From the NCBI GenBank assembly GCA_036732005.1, contig DAINDF010000010.1, forward strand, positions 62,001 to 126,000: a stretch of 64,000 nucleotides of DNA. Direction: 5' to 3'. This stretch comes from UBA1926 sp036732005 (GTDB taxonomy: Bacteria; Planctomycetota; Phycisphaerae; Phycisphaerales; UBA1924). A model generated the notes under the pieces. The model saw only the letters and a list, made by a program, of their open reading frames with translations, was not told where the DNA came from and ran no database searches. Positions 54,500-63,895 of the stretch are shown here, one piece after another. Within the stretch, counting starts at the first letter, position 1, and every line of letters begins with the position of its first letter. Made by a program: the position numbers and the translations under genes.

Positions 54500-55591
54500 T
54501 CAGGGCCACATCGCCGGCGCATCGATCCCCTGACCCTCGGGCAGCCCCAGCATCAGGTTCATCGACTGCACCGCCTGCCCGGCCCCGCCCTTCACAAGGT
54601 TGTCCAGCGCCGTGTCGACCGCCAACTGCCGCCCCTCCCCGTCCGGCTCCGACAACGCCCAGGAAAGATCAACCCACATGCTCCCCTTGATCGCCACCAC
54701 CTCCGCCGTCCGCGTTCCACTCCCCAGCACACGAACGAAGGCCGCCCCCTCGTAGAAATCCCGATAGAGCGCCTCGACCTCACCCTTCGTCGCCGACTCG
54801 GGCAGCCTCACGAAACTCGTCGCCAGGATTCCACGCGGCATCGGCGCCGACCGCGGCATGAAGTGCAGCGCAAACCGCGAGTCATGCCCCCCGGCCGCCG
54901 CCGTCTCACGCAGGATCCGCATGATCTCCGGCGTGTGCTGGTGGCTCAGATGCTTGTACGACTTCAGGTTGTTCGCCCGAATCGGATGGTGCGTCCCCTC
55001 CTTCGCGTACGCCCCGCTCCCCGACGAACCCGTCGACGCCACCGTCTGCACCGCCCCACGCAGCAGCCCCGCCCGCGCCAAGGGCAACAGCCCCAGCATG
55101 ATTGTCGTCGCGAAGCACCCGGGCGACGCCACCCGCCGCGCCGAACGGATCTCCTCCCGGTACACCTCCGGAAGCCCGAAGACCCACCGCCCGTCCAGCT
55201 GCTCCGGGTGCGGGTGCGCCCCGCCGTAGAACGCCGCGTAGTCCGCCGCGCTCCGCAGGCGGAAATCCCCCGAGAGATCGACAACCCGGCACTCGAGCCG
55301 CTCCAACGCCGGCGCCATCGTCGCCGGAATCTTGTGCGGCAGCGCCAGGAACAGCACATCCACACCCCGGGCCGTCTCCTCCAGCGGAATCTCCTCGAAG
55401 GTCAAACCCGTCTCGTGCAGGCTCAGGTGCACCGCCTCCAACGGCTTGTTCACCGAGTCGATGCTGCTCACCCGCGTCAACGCCACCGATGGGTGCCCGA
55501 GCAGCAGCCGGATCAACTCCGCCCCCCCGTACCCCGTCCCGCCCACGATCGCGGCCCTGAAACGCGCGCTCCCCGCCTCTGACTTCTTCAT
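54500..55591 (-). CDS. argC: N-acetyl-gamma-glutamyl-phosphate reductase
   Basis: 363 residues, ATG 55591. Rossmann start AAIVGGTGYGGAELIRLLL, LALPHKIPATMAPAL, VVDLSGDFRLRSAADYAAFY and the catalytic Cys in ASPGCFATTIMLGLLPL; a His-rich loop HQHTPEI follows. Third step of arginine synthesis, reducing the argB product with NADPH. With argB it forms a two-gene operon; other arg genes are not in the window. Confidence 0.95.
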   Translation of the reverse strand: MKKSEAGSARFRAAIVGGTGYGGAELIRLLLGHPSVALTRVSSIDSVNKPLEAVHLSLHETGLTFEEIPLEETARGVDVLFLALPHKIPATMAPALERLECRVVDLSGDFRLRSAADYAAFYGGAHPHPEQLDGRWVFGLPEVYREEIRSARRVASPGCFATTIMLGLLPLARAGLLRGAVQTVASTGSSGSGAYAKEGTHHPIRANNLKSYKHLSHQHTPEIMRILRETAAAGGHDSRFALHFMPRSAPMPRGILATSFVRLPESATKGEVEALYRDFYEGAAFVRVLGSGTRTAEVVAIKGSMWVDLSWALSEPDGEGRQLAVDTALDNLVKGGAGQAVQSMNLMLGLPEGQGIDAPAMWP

Positions 55592-55897
55592 CGATCACTC
55601 CGCTCCAAGCAACAGTTTCCCCCCGCTCATCGGCCGAGCCCACGGGGCCCGTGCAGCCGATCCCCGCACACACCCGTTCGACAGGATCCTAGAGCACCAA
55701 CCACGCGCCGCCTCACCACCCGATCCAAGGGGGACCCGCGCGAGAATCTGCACGCACGCACGCACGCACGCGAATTTCCTTCTCTGTTTGCTGGCAAGCC
55801 CCACACCGCGCGGCATGTTGACCCCAACAGGCGGCCGATCCGCGCGGCGTGGCGCGATCGGTCCACCTGAATAGGTGTGCAGAGAGGGAATCCCCGC
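55592..55897. other. Intergenic region with a short tandem repeat
   Basis: About 300 bases between argC and the PEP-CTERM gene. It contains five tandem copies of CACG (55751-55770) and the GAGAGGGAA ribosome binding site of the next gene. A promoter for argC should lie at its left end; none is obvious. Confidence 0.4.
55751..55772. repeat. CACG tetranucleotide microsatellite
   Basis: Five perfect copies of the unit CACG. In an intergenic position it might vary in number by slippage and alter spacing, but no promoter element is evident next to it. Confidence 0.6.
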
Positions 55898-56551
55898 ATG
55901 AAGATCGTGATCGCTACCGTGGCCGGTCTCGCCGTCGCCGCCTCCGCGGGCGTCCAGACCGAGGGCTACTCCGGCTCGTTCAGCCTGGCCACCACCAACT
56001 GGAACCAGTCCTTCCAGATCGCCGGCTTCGACACCCAGAACGGCAACCGCGAACTCGTCGAGGTCAACATCCGCCTCGCCGGCGAGGTCCAGGGCGACGC
56101 CAAGGCCGAGAGCCTCGACGCCGCCCCCGCCGAGATCTTCCTCGCCCTCCAGGCCACCCTCACCCTCGAGCTCATGGCTACCAACACCCAGCTCGCCGAG
56201 GTCATCCCCGTCGTCAACACCTCCTTCAACGCCGACGCCTTCGACGGCAACATCGACTTCGGCGGCACCTCCGGCGTCTCCCTCCTCGGCCTCCAGGGCT
56301 TCGGCAATGTCAACGAGTCCTCCACCGACGCCGGCGTCCTCGCCCAGTTCAGCGATGTCGCCTTCGTCGACCTCATCGCCAACGCCGCCGGCTCCTCCTT
56401 CGGCTCCGGCGCCGGCAACCTCATCACTCAGTTCGCCACCGCCGCCGCCCTCGAGTACGAGGTCGAGTACAAGTACCGCCTCGTCCCCACCCCCGGCGCC
56501 GCCTCCCTGCTCGCCGTCGGCGGCCTCGCCTGCATCCGCCGCCGCCGCTGA
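55898..56551 (+). CDS. Secreted PEP-CTERM protein, choice-of-anchor E-like
   Basis: 217 residues from ATG 55898. Signal peptide MKIVIATVAGLAVAASAG. The next part (FSLATTNWNQSFQIAGFDTQ, then RELVEVNIRLAGEVQ) resembles the choice-of-anchor E domain of PEP-CTERM proteins. The C-terminus VPTPGAASLLAVGGLACI followed by RRRR is a clear sorting signal. A terminator follows. Codon use is very biased towards C-ending codons, suggesting high expression. Confidence 0.85.
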   Translation: MKIVIATVAGLAVAASAGVQTEGYSGSFSLATTNWNQSFQIAGFDTQNGNRELVEVNIRLAGEVQGDAKAESLDAAPAEIFLALQATLTLELMATNTQLAEVIPVVNTSFNADAFDGNIDFGGTSGVSLLGLQGFGNVNESSTDAGVLAQFSDVAFVDLIANAAGSSFGSGAGNLITQFATAAALEYEVEYKYRLVPTPGAASLLAVGGLACIRRRR

Positions 56552-56580
56552 GCCGCGACCGCAACCGATCCTCACAGCGA

Positions 56581-56604
56581 CCCGCCCCCGGTGGCGGGTT
56601 TTTT
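56581..56604 (+). terminator. Rho-independent terminator
   Basis: Stem CCCGCC (56581-56586) with GGCGGG (56593-56598), loop CCCGGT, followed by six T. It lies 30 bases after the PEP-CTERM gene. Confidence 0.85.
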
Positions 56605-56615
56605 CTGCGCCGCGT

Positions 56616-57575
56616 TCATCCCACCAGCCGCTGCCGCCGCAGCGAGTCCAGGATCACCGTCTCCACCGGCACCGCCGTGCTCAGCAGCACATGCCGCATC
56701 CGCCTGGCCCGGCAGAGCAACTCCAGCATCGCGATATGCTCCCCCAGCCGCGCCCGGTACCGATCGAGCAGCGCCTTGGACACCGTGATCTCCGCCGGCA
56801 GACCCGTCTCGATGTCGGTCAGCCGCACATCCCCGCGCAATCCCTGCTCCAACTCAACCGAAGGATCGAGTTCCCCGGGCGAGAGCACCTGCACGCAGCA
56901 CGCATCCGCCCCGCCAGCCGACCCCGCGTGCAGGAAGTTCAGACCACGCTCCACACCCTCGCGGAACAGGAAATCGCTGATCACCACCACCACCCCGTGC
57001 CCCCTCCGACCCGACGCGATCCGGCGCATCGCATCCCCGAACGACTCCGCCTCCCCCCCCGCCGCCTCCCCCTCCAGCAGGAACGCCGCGAGCCGGTCCA
57101 ACTGCCGACGCCCGCGAATCGGCGCCAGCCGCCTCGGCCCCACGCCGCCGAACCGCTCCACCACCACCCGGTTCTGATTCACCAGCCCGATGTACCCCAG
57201 CGCCATCGCCAGCCGCCGCGCATACAGCGACTTCGCCGAGACCCCCTCCCCCGATCCCCCCTGCATCGACGCGCTGTCATCGAGCACGAGGTGGACCAGC
57301 AGGTCCTCGTCCTCCCGGAAGATCTTGATGAACAAGCGGTCCAGCCGCGCAAAGACATTCCAGTCCACATGCCGAAGGTCGTCCCCCGGCGCATACTGCC
57401 GGTAGTCGTCGAACTCCACCGACTGCCCACGCCGCTTCGAGCGCCGCTCCCCCGGCAACTTCCCCGCGAACACCTTCCGGCTCAGCACATCCAGCCGGTC
57501 CAGCCGCGCCGCCAGTTCCGCCGGCAGCAGATCTTCCAGCCGTCGCGGGGCATCGGTGATCGGGCGAATCAGCAA
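56616..57575 (-). CDS. DUF58 domain protein
   Basis: 319 residues; the start is probably TTG 57575 with GGGGAG six bases upstream, as no ATG fits. The DUF58 signature is clear: SVEFDDYRQYAPGDDLRHVD, then WNVFARLDRLFIKIFREDED, followed by a von Willebrand A-like part with the metal-site start LVLDDSASMQGG and VVVVISDFLF. DUF58 genes usually accompany a MoxR ATPase; none is in the window upstream. Confidence 0.88.
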   Translation of the reverse strand: MLIRPITDAPRRLEDLLPAELAARLDRLDVLSRKVFAGKLPGERRSKRRGQSVEFDDYRQYAPGDDLRHVDWNVFARLDRLFIKIFREDEDLLVHLVLDDSASMQGGSGEGVSAKSLYARRLAMALGYIGLVNQNRVVVERFGGVGPRRLAPIRGRRQLDRLAAFLLEGEAAGGEAESFGDAMRRIASGRRGHGVVVVISDFLFREGVERGLNFLHAGSAGGADACCVQVLSPGELDPSVELEQGLRGDVRLTDIETGLPAEITVSKALLDRYRARLGEHIAMLELLCRARRMRHVLLSTAVPVETVILDSLRRQRLVG

Positions 57576-57665
57576 GCAGAACTCCCCGGCGGCAAGCCCG
57601 CCTCCCCACCCCGCCCCCGCGGTAGAGTAACGCACAGCCCCTACCGGGGCGGGACGGAGAGCCCC

Positions 57666-58514
57666 ATGAGAACCATGCTCGCCCTGCTTCTGCTCGCCCC
57701 ACTCGCCCTCGCCCCGGCCCCCGCTCGCGCCCAGGACGAGTCCCCCGCGACCCTCCGCCAGGAGGCCCAACGCCTCGCCGAGCAGAACCGCGCCCTCCTC
57801 GCCGAAATCGCCGCCCTCCGCGAGCGGGTCGAACGCCTCACCCGCGAGGCCGACGCCCTCCGCGGCATCCTCGCCTCCCGCGAGCCCGCCGCCCCGCCCC
57901 CCGCCGCGCCGATCTCCCCCGATCCGACGCACCAGGCCCTCTCCTCCGCCCGCCCGGTCTCGAGCGACCCCTTCGCCGCCCCGGACGCCCTTTTCGTCGC
58001 CCTCGTCCTGCACTACGCCGAGCCCATGCCCCCCACCCGCGACGCGCAGACCGATCTCGACGCCCCCGCCGAACGCGCCAAGGTCCGCACCTGGACCCAG
58101 ACCGCGCGACGCAAGTTCTCCGGTCAGGCCGACTGGCTCACCCGCCTCGTCCTCCTCGACCCCGACGACACCACCGCCGAGCGACGCGCCGCCGTCACCG
58201 TTCTCGACCGCTGGTCGCTCGAACCCCTCGGCCAGGCCTTCCCTCTCGCCGTCCCCGAGCGATTCGTCGCCATGATCGAAGCCGCCGCCTCTCCGACCCA
58301 GCTCTGGGAGATCCGCGCCCAGCTCGACGCCGAGCCCATCTTCCAGCCAGGCCGACTCAGCCCGGGGCCCTTCGACTACCCGAGGTTCATCGGCCCGCAC
58401 GCCGGGTTCGGCTACAACGCCGAAATGCTCGCCATCAACGCGATCACCGAGGACGAAGCCCGCGCCCGCGCCGCCGCCGGCAAAACCCCGGACGGCCAGC
58501 CCGTCGAACGCTAA
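57666..58514 (+). CDS. Hypothetical secreted coiled-coil protein
   Basis: 282 residues from ATG 57666. Signal peptide MRTMLALLLLAPLALAPAP cut near ARAQ. Residues about 25-75 are a coiled coil (LRQEAQRLAEQNRALLAEIA, LRERVERLTREADAL). A Pro-rich linker and an alpha-helical C-terminal part of about 180 residues follow, without a recognised domain. It could be a periplasmic structural or assembly protein. Convergent with the 3D-domain gene, 3 bases apart. Confidence 0.65.
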   Translation: MRTMLALLLLAPLALAPAPARAQDESPATLRQEAQRLAEQNRALLAEIAALRERVERLTREADALRGILASREPAAPPPAAPISPDPTHQALSSARPVSSDPFAAPDALFVALVLHYAEPMPPTRDAQTDLDAPAERAKVRTWTQTARRKFSGQADWLTRLVLLDPDDTTAERRAAVTVLDRWSLEPLGQAFPLAVPERFVAMIEAAASPTQLWEIRAQLDAEPIFQPGRLSPGPFDYPRFIGPHAGFGYNAEMLAINAITEDEARARAAAGKTPDGQPVER

Positions 58515-58517
58515 GCC

Positions 58518-59147
58518 TCAGCGGTTCCCGCCCTCGTCGTCGTACGCCCACACCGTGATCGGCAGGTCGCGAACGCCCCACTTCCGAGCGATCTCGTGCG
58601 TCGGGAACAGCACATCAAGCCGCATCCCCTTGATCGCACCGCCGCAATCAAGCACCGGCACGATCTCGTCGTCCGCGTACCCGGGCACCGTGATCATCGA
58701 CCGGTACGGCAGCACCCGCGTGTCCGCCGCCACCAGACGCATCGCGTTCGTCCACACCGAGTGCAGCGTCGCCGTCTGCCCGTCCGCGAACACCCCGCAC
58801 GAGCGGGCGTCCGGCGAATACGCCGTCACCCGCATCCACAGCGTCCGAACCGCCCGGACCCGCCGCCCGTTGAACCAACGCACCGTCCCGTCCGCCACCG
58901 CCTCCACGCGCTCGGGCAGCGGGATCGCCTCCAGCAACGCCCCGGCCACCTCCCGGTCCGCCACCGGGGCGGGCGCCCGCCCAACCTCCCCGGTCGCCAC
59001 CAGGGGCGTCGTCACCGTCGCCTCCTTCACCACGATCGCCGACCAGGCCGTCAGGCCCAGCGCCACGACCGCAACCACGGCGTGCGCGATCAAACGCGTC
59101 AACCGCCCCGGCACCCGGATGCTCATGTCTTGGTGGTCGATATTCAC
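58518..59147 (-). CDS. 3D-domain protein (predicted wall-active hydrolase)
   Basis: 209 residues from GTG 59147 with GGGGAGG upstream. One membrane anchor (AHAVVAVVALGLTAWSAIV). The C-terminal 100 residues carry the three-Asp 3D domain: RVTAYSPDARSCGVFADGQ, the loop MITVPGYADDEIVPVLDCGG and IKGMRLDVLFP. This double-psi beta-barrel occurs in lytic transglycosylases of the MltA/YabE kind. It probably acts on peptidoglycan outside the membrane. Confidence 0.82.
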   Translation of the reverse strand: MNIDHQDMSIRVPGRLTRLIAHAVVAVVALGLTAWSAIVVKEATVTTPLVATGEVGRAPAPVADREVAGALLEAIPLPERVEAVADGTVRWFNGRRVRAVRTLWMRVTAYSPDARSCGVFADGQTATLHSVWTNAMRLVAADTRVLPYRSMITVPGYADDEIVPVLDCGGAIKGMRLDVLFPTHEIARKWGVRDLPITVWAYDDEGGNR

Positions 59148-59383
59148 CGTGCCTCCCCGCACGGGGCCCCTGCCCGGCAGTCCATCGGCCCGGGCTCCCA
59201 GTTCCCGGACCCTGCCCCGCCAGAGACTCTTGCGGAACGATACCCCGCGCTCTGAACCCAATCCTCCGGAACGCAAGGTCTTTCTTTTCAGGGGGATGGA
59301 TGTGCCGATCATGCCGGTCCCGCCGATCTGGTAGGCTTCCCACCGGGTCGGGTGACCACCCCAACCCCACTTGGAGCCCCCCT

Positions 59384-60190
59384 TTGCCTCCTGACCCCCT
59401 CCTCTTCATCGCCCTCACCCTCGGCATCGGGCTCGTCGCGGGCGCCGTCGGCGGCCTCGCCGGCATCGGCGGGTCGATCGTCATCCTCCCCGCCCTCGGC
59501 CTCTTCATGGGTTACACCCCCCCCGACAAGGCCGAGCACCACCTCTACATGGCCGCCGCCATGGTCGTCAACGCCATCGTCGCCTTCGCCTCCACCCGGA
59601 AACACCGGCAGGCCGGCGCCATCGACCCACGCCTCACCGGCCGACTCCTCCCCCCCATGTTCGTGGGGATCCTCGCCGGCGTCCTCCTCTCCAATGTCAT
59701 GGAGGGCAACACCCTCAAAATGGCCCTCATCGGCTTCCTCTGGCTCTATTGCGGCTACGCCGTCGTCACCAGCATCCGCCGCCTCCCCGAGCCCGGGCCC
59801 CACGAGGTCCGCGCCGGGTGGGGCACCATCGGCACCATCGGCGCCCTCACGGGCGTGCTCGCCGGCATCCTCGGCATCGGCGGGGGCATCGTCATGGTCC
59901 CGCTCATGATCCTCATCGCCCGCACCGCCGTCCGCCGCGCCGTCGCCGCCAGCGCCTGGGTCATGCAGATCACCGCCCCCGCCGGCGCCGTCCTCAAACT
60001 CGCCACCCTGGGCGACCACGGCCAGGCATGGACCCACGCCCTCCTGCTCGCCGTCCCGATGGCCGTCGCCGCCATGGTCGGGTCCTCCATCGGCGCCGAG
60101 CTCACCCACCGCCTCAACACCACCGCTCTCCGCATCGCCATCGCGGTCGTTCTGGCAGCCGCCAGCGCCAGATTGGCGGGCCTCTTCTAG
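59384..60190 (+). CDS. TauE/SafE family membrane permease
   Basis: 268 residues; start TTG 59384 with TTGGAG eight bases upstream. Seven or eight membrane helices. The two family repeats open with GAVGGLAGIGGSIVILPAL and with LTGVLAGILGIGGGIVMVPL, the usual G-rich motifs. Members export sulfite, sulfoacetate or other small anions; the substrate is not shown by the context. Confidence 0.9.
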   Translation: MPPDPLLFIALTLGIGLVAGAVGGLAGIGGSIVILPALGLFMGYTPPDKAEHHLYMAAAMVVNAIVAFASTRKHRQAGAIDPRLTGRLLPPMFVGILAGVLLSNVMEGNTLKMALIGFLWLYCGYAVVTSIRRLPEPGPHEVRAGWGTIGTIGALTGVLAGILGIGGGIVMVPLMILIARTAVRRAVAASAWVMQITAPAGAVLKLATLGDHGQAWTHALLLAVPMAVAAMVGSSIGAELTHRLNTTALRIAIAVVLAAASARLAGLF

Positions 60191-60334
60191 GCGCCCCCAC
60201 CTCTCGCCCCGCCAAGGCCCCCGCCCACCGGCACGCCCCGTGCAACGAACACCCCCGGTTCACGAACAACACCGCGTCCCCGGGCGTTCTCTGCTCGGGG
60301 CCACCGATTGCCCCCCAGGAGGTCGGACAAAGGC

Positions 60335-61171
60335 ATGAACAGGTCTCTCATCAACCACGGCAAGACCGCGATCCTCATGGGCGCCATGATGGGTCTCTTC
60401 GTCGCGGTCGGCGGCATGTTCGGCGAGGGCTACATGCTCCCCGCCCTCCTCTTCGGCGGGGGCATGAACATCGTCGCCTTCTTCTTCTCCGACAAGATCG
60501 CCATCGCCGCCATGCGGGGCCGTGAACTCACCCCGCAGAACGGGGCGGACCTTTACCGCATGGTCGACACCCTCCGCCAGCGTGCGGGCCTGCCCATGCC
60601 CCGCGTCTACCTCACCCCCCACGACGCCCCCAACGCCTTCGCCACGGGCCGAAGCCCACGCCGCAGCGCCGTCGCCTTCACCCAGGGCGCCGTCAACCTG
60701 CTCTCGCCCCACGAACTCGAAGGCGTCATCGCCCACGAACTCGCCCACATCAAGCACCGCGACACCCTCATCTCCACCATCGCCGGCACGATGTCGGGCG
60801 TCCTCGCCTTCCTCGCCCAGTGGGGCCTCCTCCTCGGCGGGCACCGCAACAACGCCAACCCCTTCGCCATGCTCCTCGTCGTCATCCTCAGCGCCGTCGG
60901 CGCCGCCCTCCTCAAGGCCGCCATCAGCCGAAGCCGCGAGTACCTCGCCGACGCCGAAGGCGCCCGCATCGCCGGCTCCCCCGACGGCCTCATGAGCGCG
61001 CTCGCCACACTCGAGAACCTCAACCGCCGCATGCCGCTCCACAACCCAAACCCCGCGCAGAACAATCTGTTCTTCGTCGAGCCTCTCCACGGCGACACCG
61101 TCGGCCGGCTCTTCTCGACCCACCCCCCGACCGAGAAGCGCATCGCCGCCCTCCGCCAACTCGCCGCCTGA
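60335..61171 (+). CDS. htpX: HtpX-type M48 membrane metalloprotease
   Basis: 278 residues from ATG 60335 (AGGAGG upstream). Two N-terminal membrane helices, the zinc motif HELAH at 134-138 in LEGVIAHELAHIKHRD, a second pair of helices, and the third ligand Glu in SREYLADAEGARIAG. The ending LFSTHPPTEKRIAALRQLA is typical of HtpX. It removes damaged membrane proteins under stress. Confidence 0.93.
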   Translation: MNRSLINHGKTAILMGAMMGLFVAVGGMFGEGYMLPALLFGGGMNIVAFFFSDKIAIAAMRGRELTPQNGADLYRMVDTLRQRAGLPMPRVYLTPHDAPNAFATGRSPRRSAVAFTQGAVNLLSPHELEGVIAHELAHIKHRDTLISTIAGTMSGVLAFLAQWGLLLGGHRNNANPFAMLLVVILSAVGAALLKAAISRSREYLADAEGARIAGSPDGLMSALATLENLNRRMPLHNPNPAQNNLFFVEPLHGDTVGRLFSTHPPTEKRIAALRQLAA

Positions 61172-61325
61172 GACCGTTCTCCGCTCCGTCCCGTAATCGC
61201 CGCCCGCCGTCATACCGACGGGAGACGGCGGATCAGAACGGCCCATCCCGCCCCTCGGGCCCGAAGCGCACGCCAAGGTCCGCCATCCGTGGCCCCGGCT
61301 CGCGCTCGAGGCCCGCGACACGCCG

Positions 61326-62093
61326 TTACATCGCGTCGGCCCCGTGCATCGCCCGGTCGCCCGCCCCCGCAGCGGGCAGTCGCCCCCCCGTTCGCGCGCG
61401 CAGTTCCGCCCGCAGATCAAGCCGCATCCCGTCGATCGCCTCCTCGAGTCGGCGCAGCGCCGCGTCGGGCCCCTCCGCCATCAACGCCGCATGCGGGATC
61501 GCCTCCCCGTACCGGACCGCGACCCGGTGTCCCACCAGGAACGGCCTCGAACGGTGCCGGGGCCACGCGTCGTGCACCCCTTCGATCGCCACCGGAAGCA
61601 CCGGGCACCCGGACCGCTTCACGATCACCGCCGCCCCCCGCTTGAACGGCCGCATCGCCCCGTCGGGTGATCGCGACCCCTCCGGGAAGATCAACACCGC
61701 CCGCCCCTGCTCGAGCCGGCGCATCGCCTCCTTCATCGCGGCCGTGTCCCCCCCCTGCTCGGCGATCGGCACGCTGTTGAGCACCGAGATCAGCCGCCCG
61801 AAGGGGCCGAACCTGAACAGCCCCGCCCGCGCGATGAAATCCGTGTGCCGGCAGGTGATGAACCCCCCGATCAGCGGCGGATCCAGGAACGACTGGTGGT
61901 TCGCGACGATCAGCACCGGCCCCGTCCGCGGGATGTTCTCCCGCCCCGAGACACGCACCCGGTACAGCAGCCACAGCACGACCTGGCACGCCCGCCGGCA
62001 GAACTCGAAGAACACGATGTGGGCGAGGGACGAGCCCGGGTGCAGTTCACGCAGGGAGCGCAGCATCGGTCGCACGCCTCCGGGCTCAGTCAC
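61326..62093 (-). CDS. plsC: 1-acyl-sn-glycerol-3-phosphate acyltransferase
   Basis: 255 residues from GTG 62093, overlapping the cmk stop by eight bases. Acyltransferase motifs: NHQSFLDPP with His66 and Asp71, FIARAGLFRFGPFGR, and IFPEGSRSPDG at about 136-146, followed by VLPVAIEG. It makes phosphatidic acid at the inner membrane. The cmk-plsC order is frequent in bacteria. Confidence 0.93.
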   Translation of the reverse strand: MTEPGGVRPMLRSLRELHPGSSLAHIVFFEFCRRACQVVLWLLYRVRVSGRENIPRTGPVLIVANHQSFLDPPLIGGFITCRHTDFIARAGLFRFGPFGRLISVLNSVPIAEQGGDTAAMKEAMRRLEQGRAVLIFPEGSRSPDGAMRPFKRGAAVIVKRSGCPVLPVAIEGVHDAWPRHRSRPFLVGHRVAVRYGEAIPHAALMAEGPDAALRRLEEAIDGMRLDLRAELRARTGGRLPAAGAGDRAMHGADAM

Positions 62094-62874
62094 GCTGCCG
62101 CAACGCCGCCAGCCTCGCCTCGACCCGCCCCGCCAGCTCGTGCACCACCTGCTCGATCGAGAGCTCGCTCGTATCGATCACCGCCGCGTCCTCCGGGCAG
62201 ATCAGCGGCCCGTCCGAACGCGTCGAATCGATCCGGTCCCGCTCCAGGATCTCCCCCAGCAGCCGCCCCTCGTCCACGCTCGCGCCCCCCTCGCGCAGCT
62301 GGTCGGCGCGACGCCTCGCCCGCACCGCCGGGTCCGCGTCGAGATAGAACTTCACCTCCGCGTCCGGGAACGCGATCGAGCCCTGATCCCGCCCCTCCGT
62401 GACCAGACGCGGGTGCTGGTGCCCGATGATCCGCTGCTTCTGCACCATGTGCTTCCGCAGCGTCCCGATCTTCGCCACCCGCGAGACCAGCAGCGTCACA
62501 TCCGCCTCCCGGATCCGGTCGTTCAGGGGCCGAAGCCACGCCAAGATCGCCGGCGGGTCCGCCTTCCAGTCGAAGTGCAGGTCCGCGTCGACCACCTTCT
62601 CCAGAATCCGCCCGTGCTGCCCCCGGTCCAGGTCCCCCACCAGCCCGTGGTCGATCACGATTGCCGTCGCCGCCCGGTACATCGCCCCCGTGTCCAGGAA
62701 GTCCAGCCCGAGCCGCCGCGCCAGCAGCCGCGCCACCGTGGACTTGCCCGTCCCCGCGGGTCCGTCGATCGTGATGATGACCGGGGTGTCGGCGGGCACG
62801 GGGCGGATCGTCCGGGGCTCGGGGTGCGCGGGCAAGACCTGGCGTGGGGCGTCCTGAATACCTGTCGCGTTCAC
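62086..62874 (-). CDS. cmk: Cytidylate kinase
   Basis: 262 residues from GTG 62874 with GGGAG upstream. P-loop GPAGTGKST (38-46), LDTGAMYRAATAI, the CMP-binding insert, LVTEGRDQGSIAFPDAEVKF, RARRRADQL and the lid DRIDSTRSDGPL. It phosphorylates CMP and dCMP. The N-terminal 30 residues are an extra, probably disordered extension; a downstream start is possible. Confidence 0.95.
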   Translation of the reverse strand: MNATGIQDAPRQVLPAHPEPRTIRPVPADTPVIITIDGPAGTGKSTVARLLARRLGLDFLDTGAMYRAATAIVIDHGLVGDLDRGQHGRILEKVVDADLHFDWKADPPAILAWLRPLNDRIREADVTLLVSRVAKIGTLRKHMVQKQRIIGHQHPRLVTEGRDQGSIAFPDAEVKFYLDADPAVRARRRADQLREGGASVDEGRLLGEILERDRIDSTRSDGPLICPEDAAVIDTSELSIEQVVHELAGRVEARLAALRQRD

Positions 62875-62923
62875 CCGGGTCTCCCGTCGTCTCGGGCCCG
62901 GGGCGGGAATGCGCCGGGCGGGG

Positions 62924-63793
62924 CTACTCGGCCATGGCCTGCAGGCACGCCTCGATGGCGTCCCGGCTCTGGATCACGCCCAGTGTACCGTCTCCCCCAC
63001 CCCGGTAGTCAATCGCGACCGTCCCCTCGAACCCCACCGACGCCACAGCCCTGAGCAGGGGGGAAAGGTCGTAGGTCGTGTGCACCGGCGCCTCCGCCGA
63101 CATCAGCATCGCCGCCAGATCCTCCAGCGACCCCGGGGCGTCCGGATCCGGCTCGTCCTCCGCGGGCTCGGCGAACTCGTGCGTCGTCGCCAGCACCGCC
63201 GACGCATAGGGCGTCAGCCGACGAAGGTACAACTCCGGGTCCGGCGCCGCCACCGCCGCATCGAAGTCAGGCAGCGTCCCCACCCGGAACCCCCCGATCT
63301 TCTTGATCAGGTCCGTCACCCGCTCCGGGTCGGCCGTCAGCCCCTTCCCGGGGTTGATCAGCACATACAGCTCCAGCTGCTCGGCGGTCTCCATGACCTC
63401 CTTCATCGCGTCCGTCACCGTCTCGAACGCCGAGTCGCTGTCCGCCGCGTCAATCGAGATCGACGCCGCGTTGCACCCCAGCACATGCGCCGCGTTCACC
63501 ACGCGCTTCGCCCGCTCCATCGAGGGCCCCGCCTTCGCGGCCGTCCCCATCGCCAACGCGTTGGGCTCAAGCAGCAGCAGGCACGCGCACCCCGCCTTGT
63601 CCGCCCGGTCGCGGAGCCGCTCCAGGTCCGCCCGCGACGCCCCGGCGAGCAGATCGGTCGAGAAATTCATCCCGTGCAAACCCAACTCGTTCTTGATGTA
63701 CGCCGGGATATCCAAGAGCGCCACCTTCGGGCCGGCCTTGCCACGGGGCTTCAAGAGGTGGGCGATCGATCTGACAGTGCAGGTGAGAAGCAT
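62924..63793 (-). CDS. Sugar phosphate isomerase/epimerase-like TIM-barrel protein
   Basis: 289 residues from ATG 63793. The pattern of an AP-endonuclease-2-type barrel is seen: GLHGMNFSTDLLAGASRADL, ACLLLLEPNALAM, SMERAKRVVNAAHVLGCNAA, ELYVLINPGKGLTADPERVT and GTVAIDYRGGGDGTLG near the end. Metal ligands Glu/Asp/His are not all obvious, and the His of the usual ITGH-type motif is missing or replaced. The reaction is unknown. Confidence 0.7.
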   Translation of the reverse strand: MLLTCTVRSIAHLLKPRGKAGPKVALLDIPAYIKNELGLHGMNFSTDLLAGASRADLERLRDRADKAGCACLLLLEPNALAMGTAAKAGPSMERAKRVVNAAHVLGCNAASISIDAADSDSAFETVTDAMKEVMETAEQLELYVLINPGKGLTADPERVTDLIKKIGGFRVGTLPDFDAAVAAPDPELYLRRLTPYASAVLATTHEFAEPAEDEPDPDAPGSLEDLAAMLMSAEAPVHTTYDLSPLLRAVASVGFEGTVAIDYRGGGDGTLGVIQSRDAIEACLQAMAE

Positions 63794-63895
63794 GGGTCGG
63801 TCACTGTACCCCCCGCAGCGACCCCGGGCGCGTCCGACGCCCCCCACTCGCGACGGGTAGCATCCGAGGCCCACCACCGATCGAAAGGAACACGA

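Noticed and set aside
55751..55772. CRISPR-like repeat
   Set aside because: The units are four bases with no spacers, so it is a simple microsatellite.
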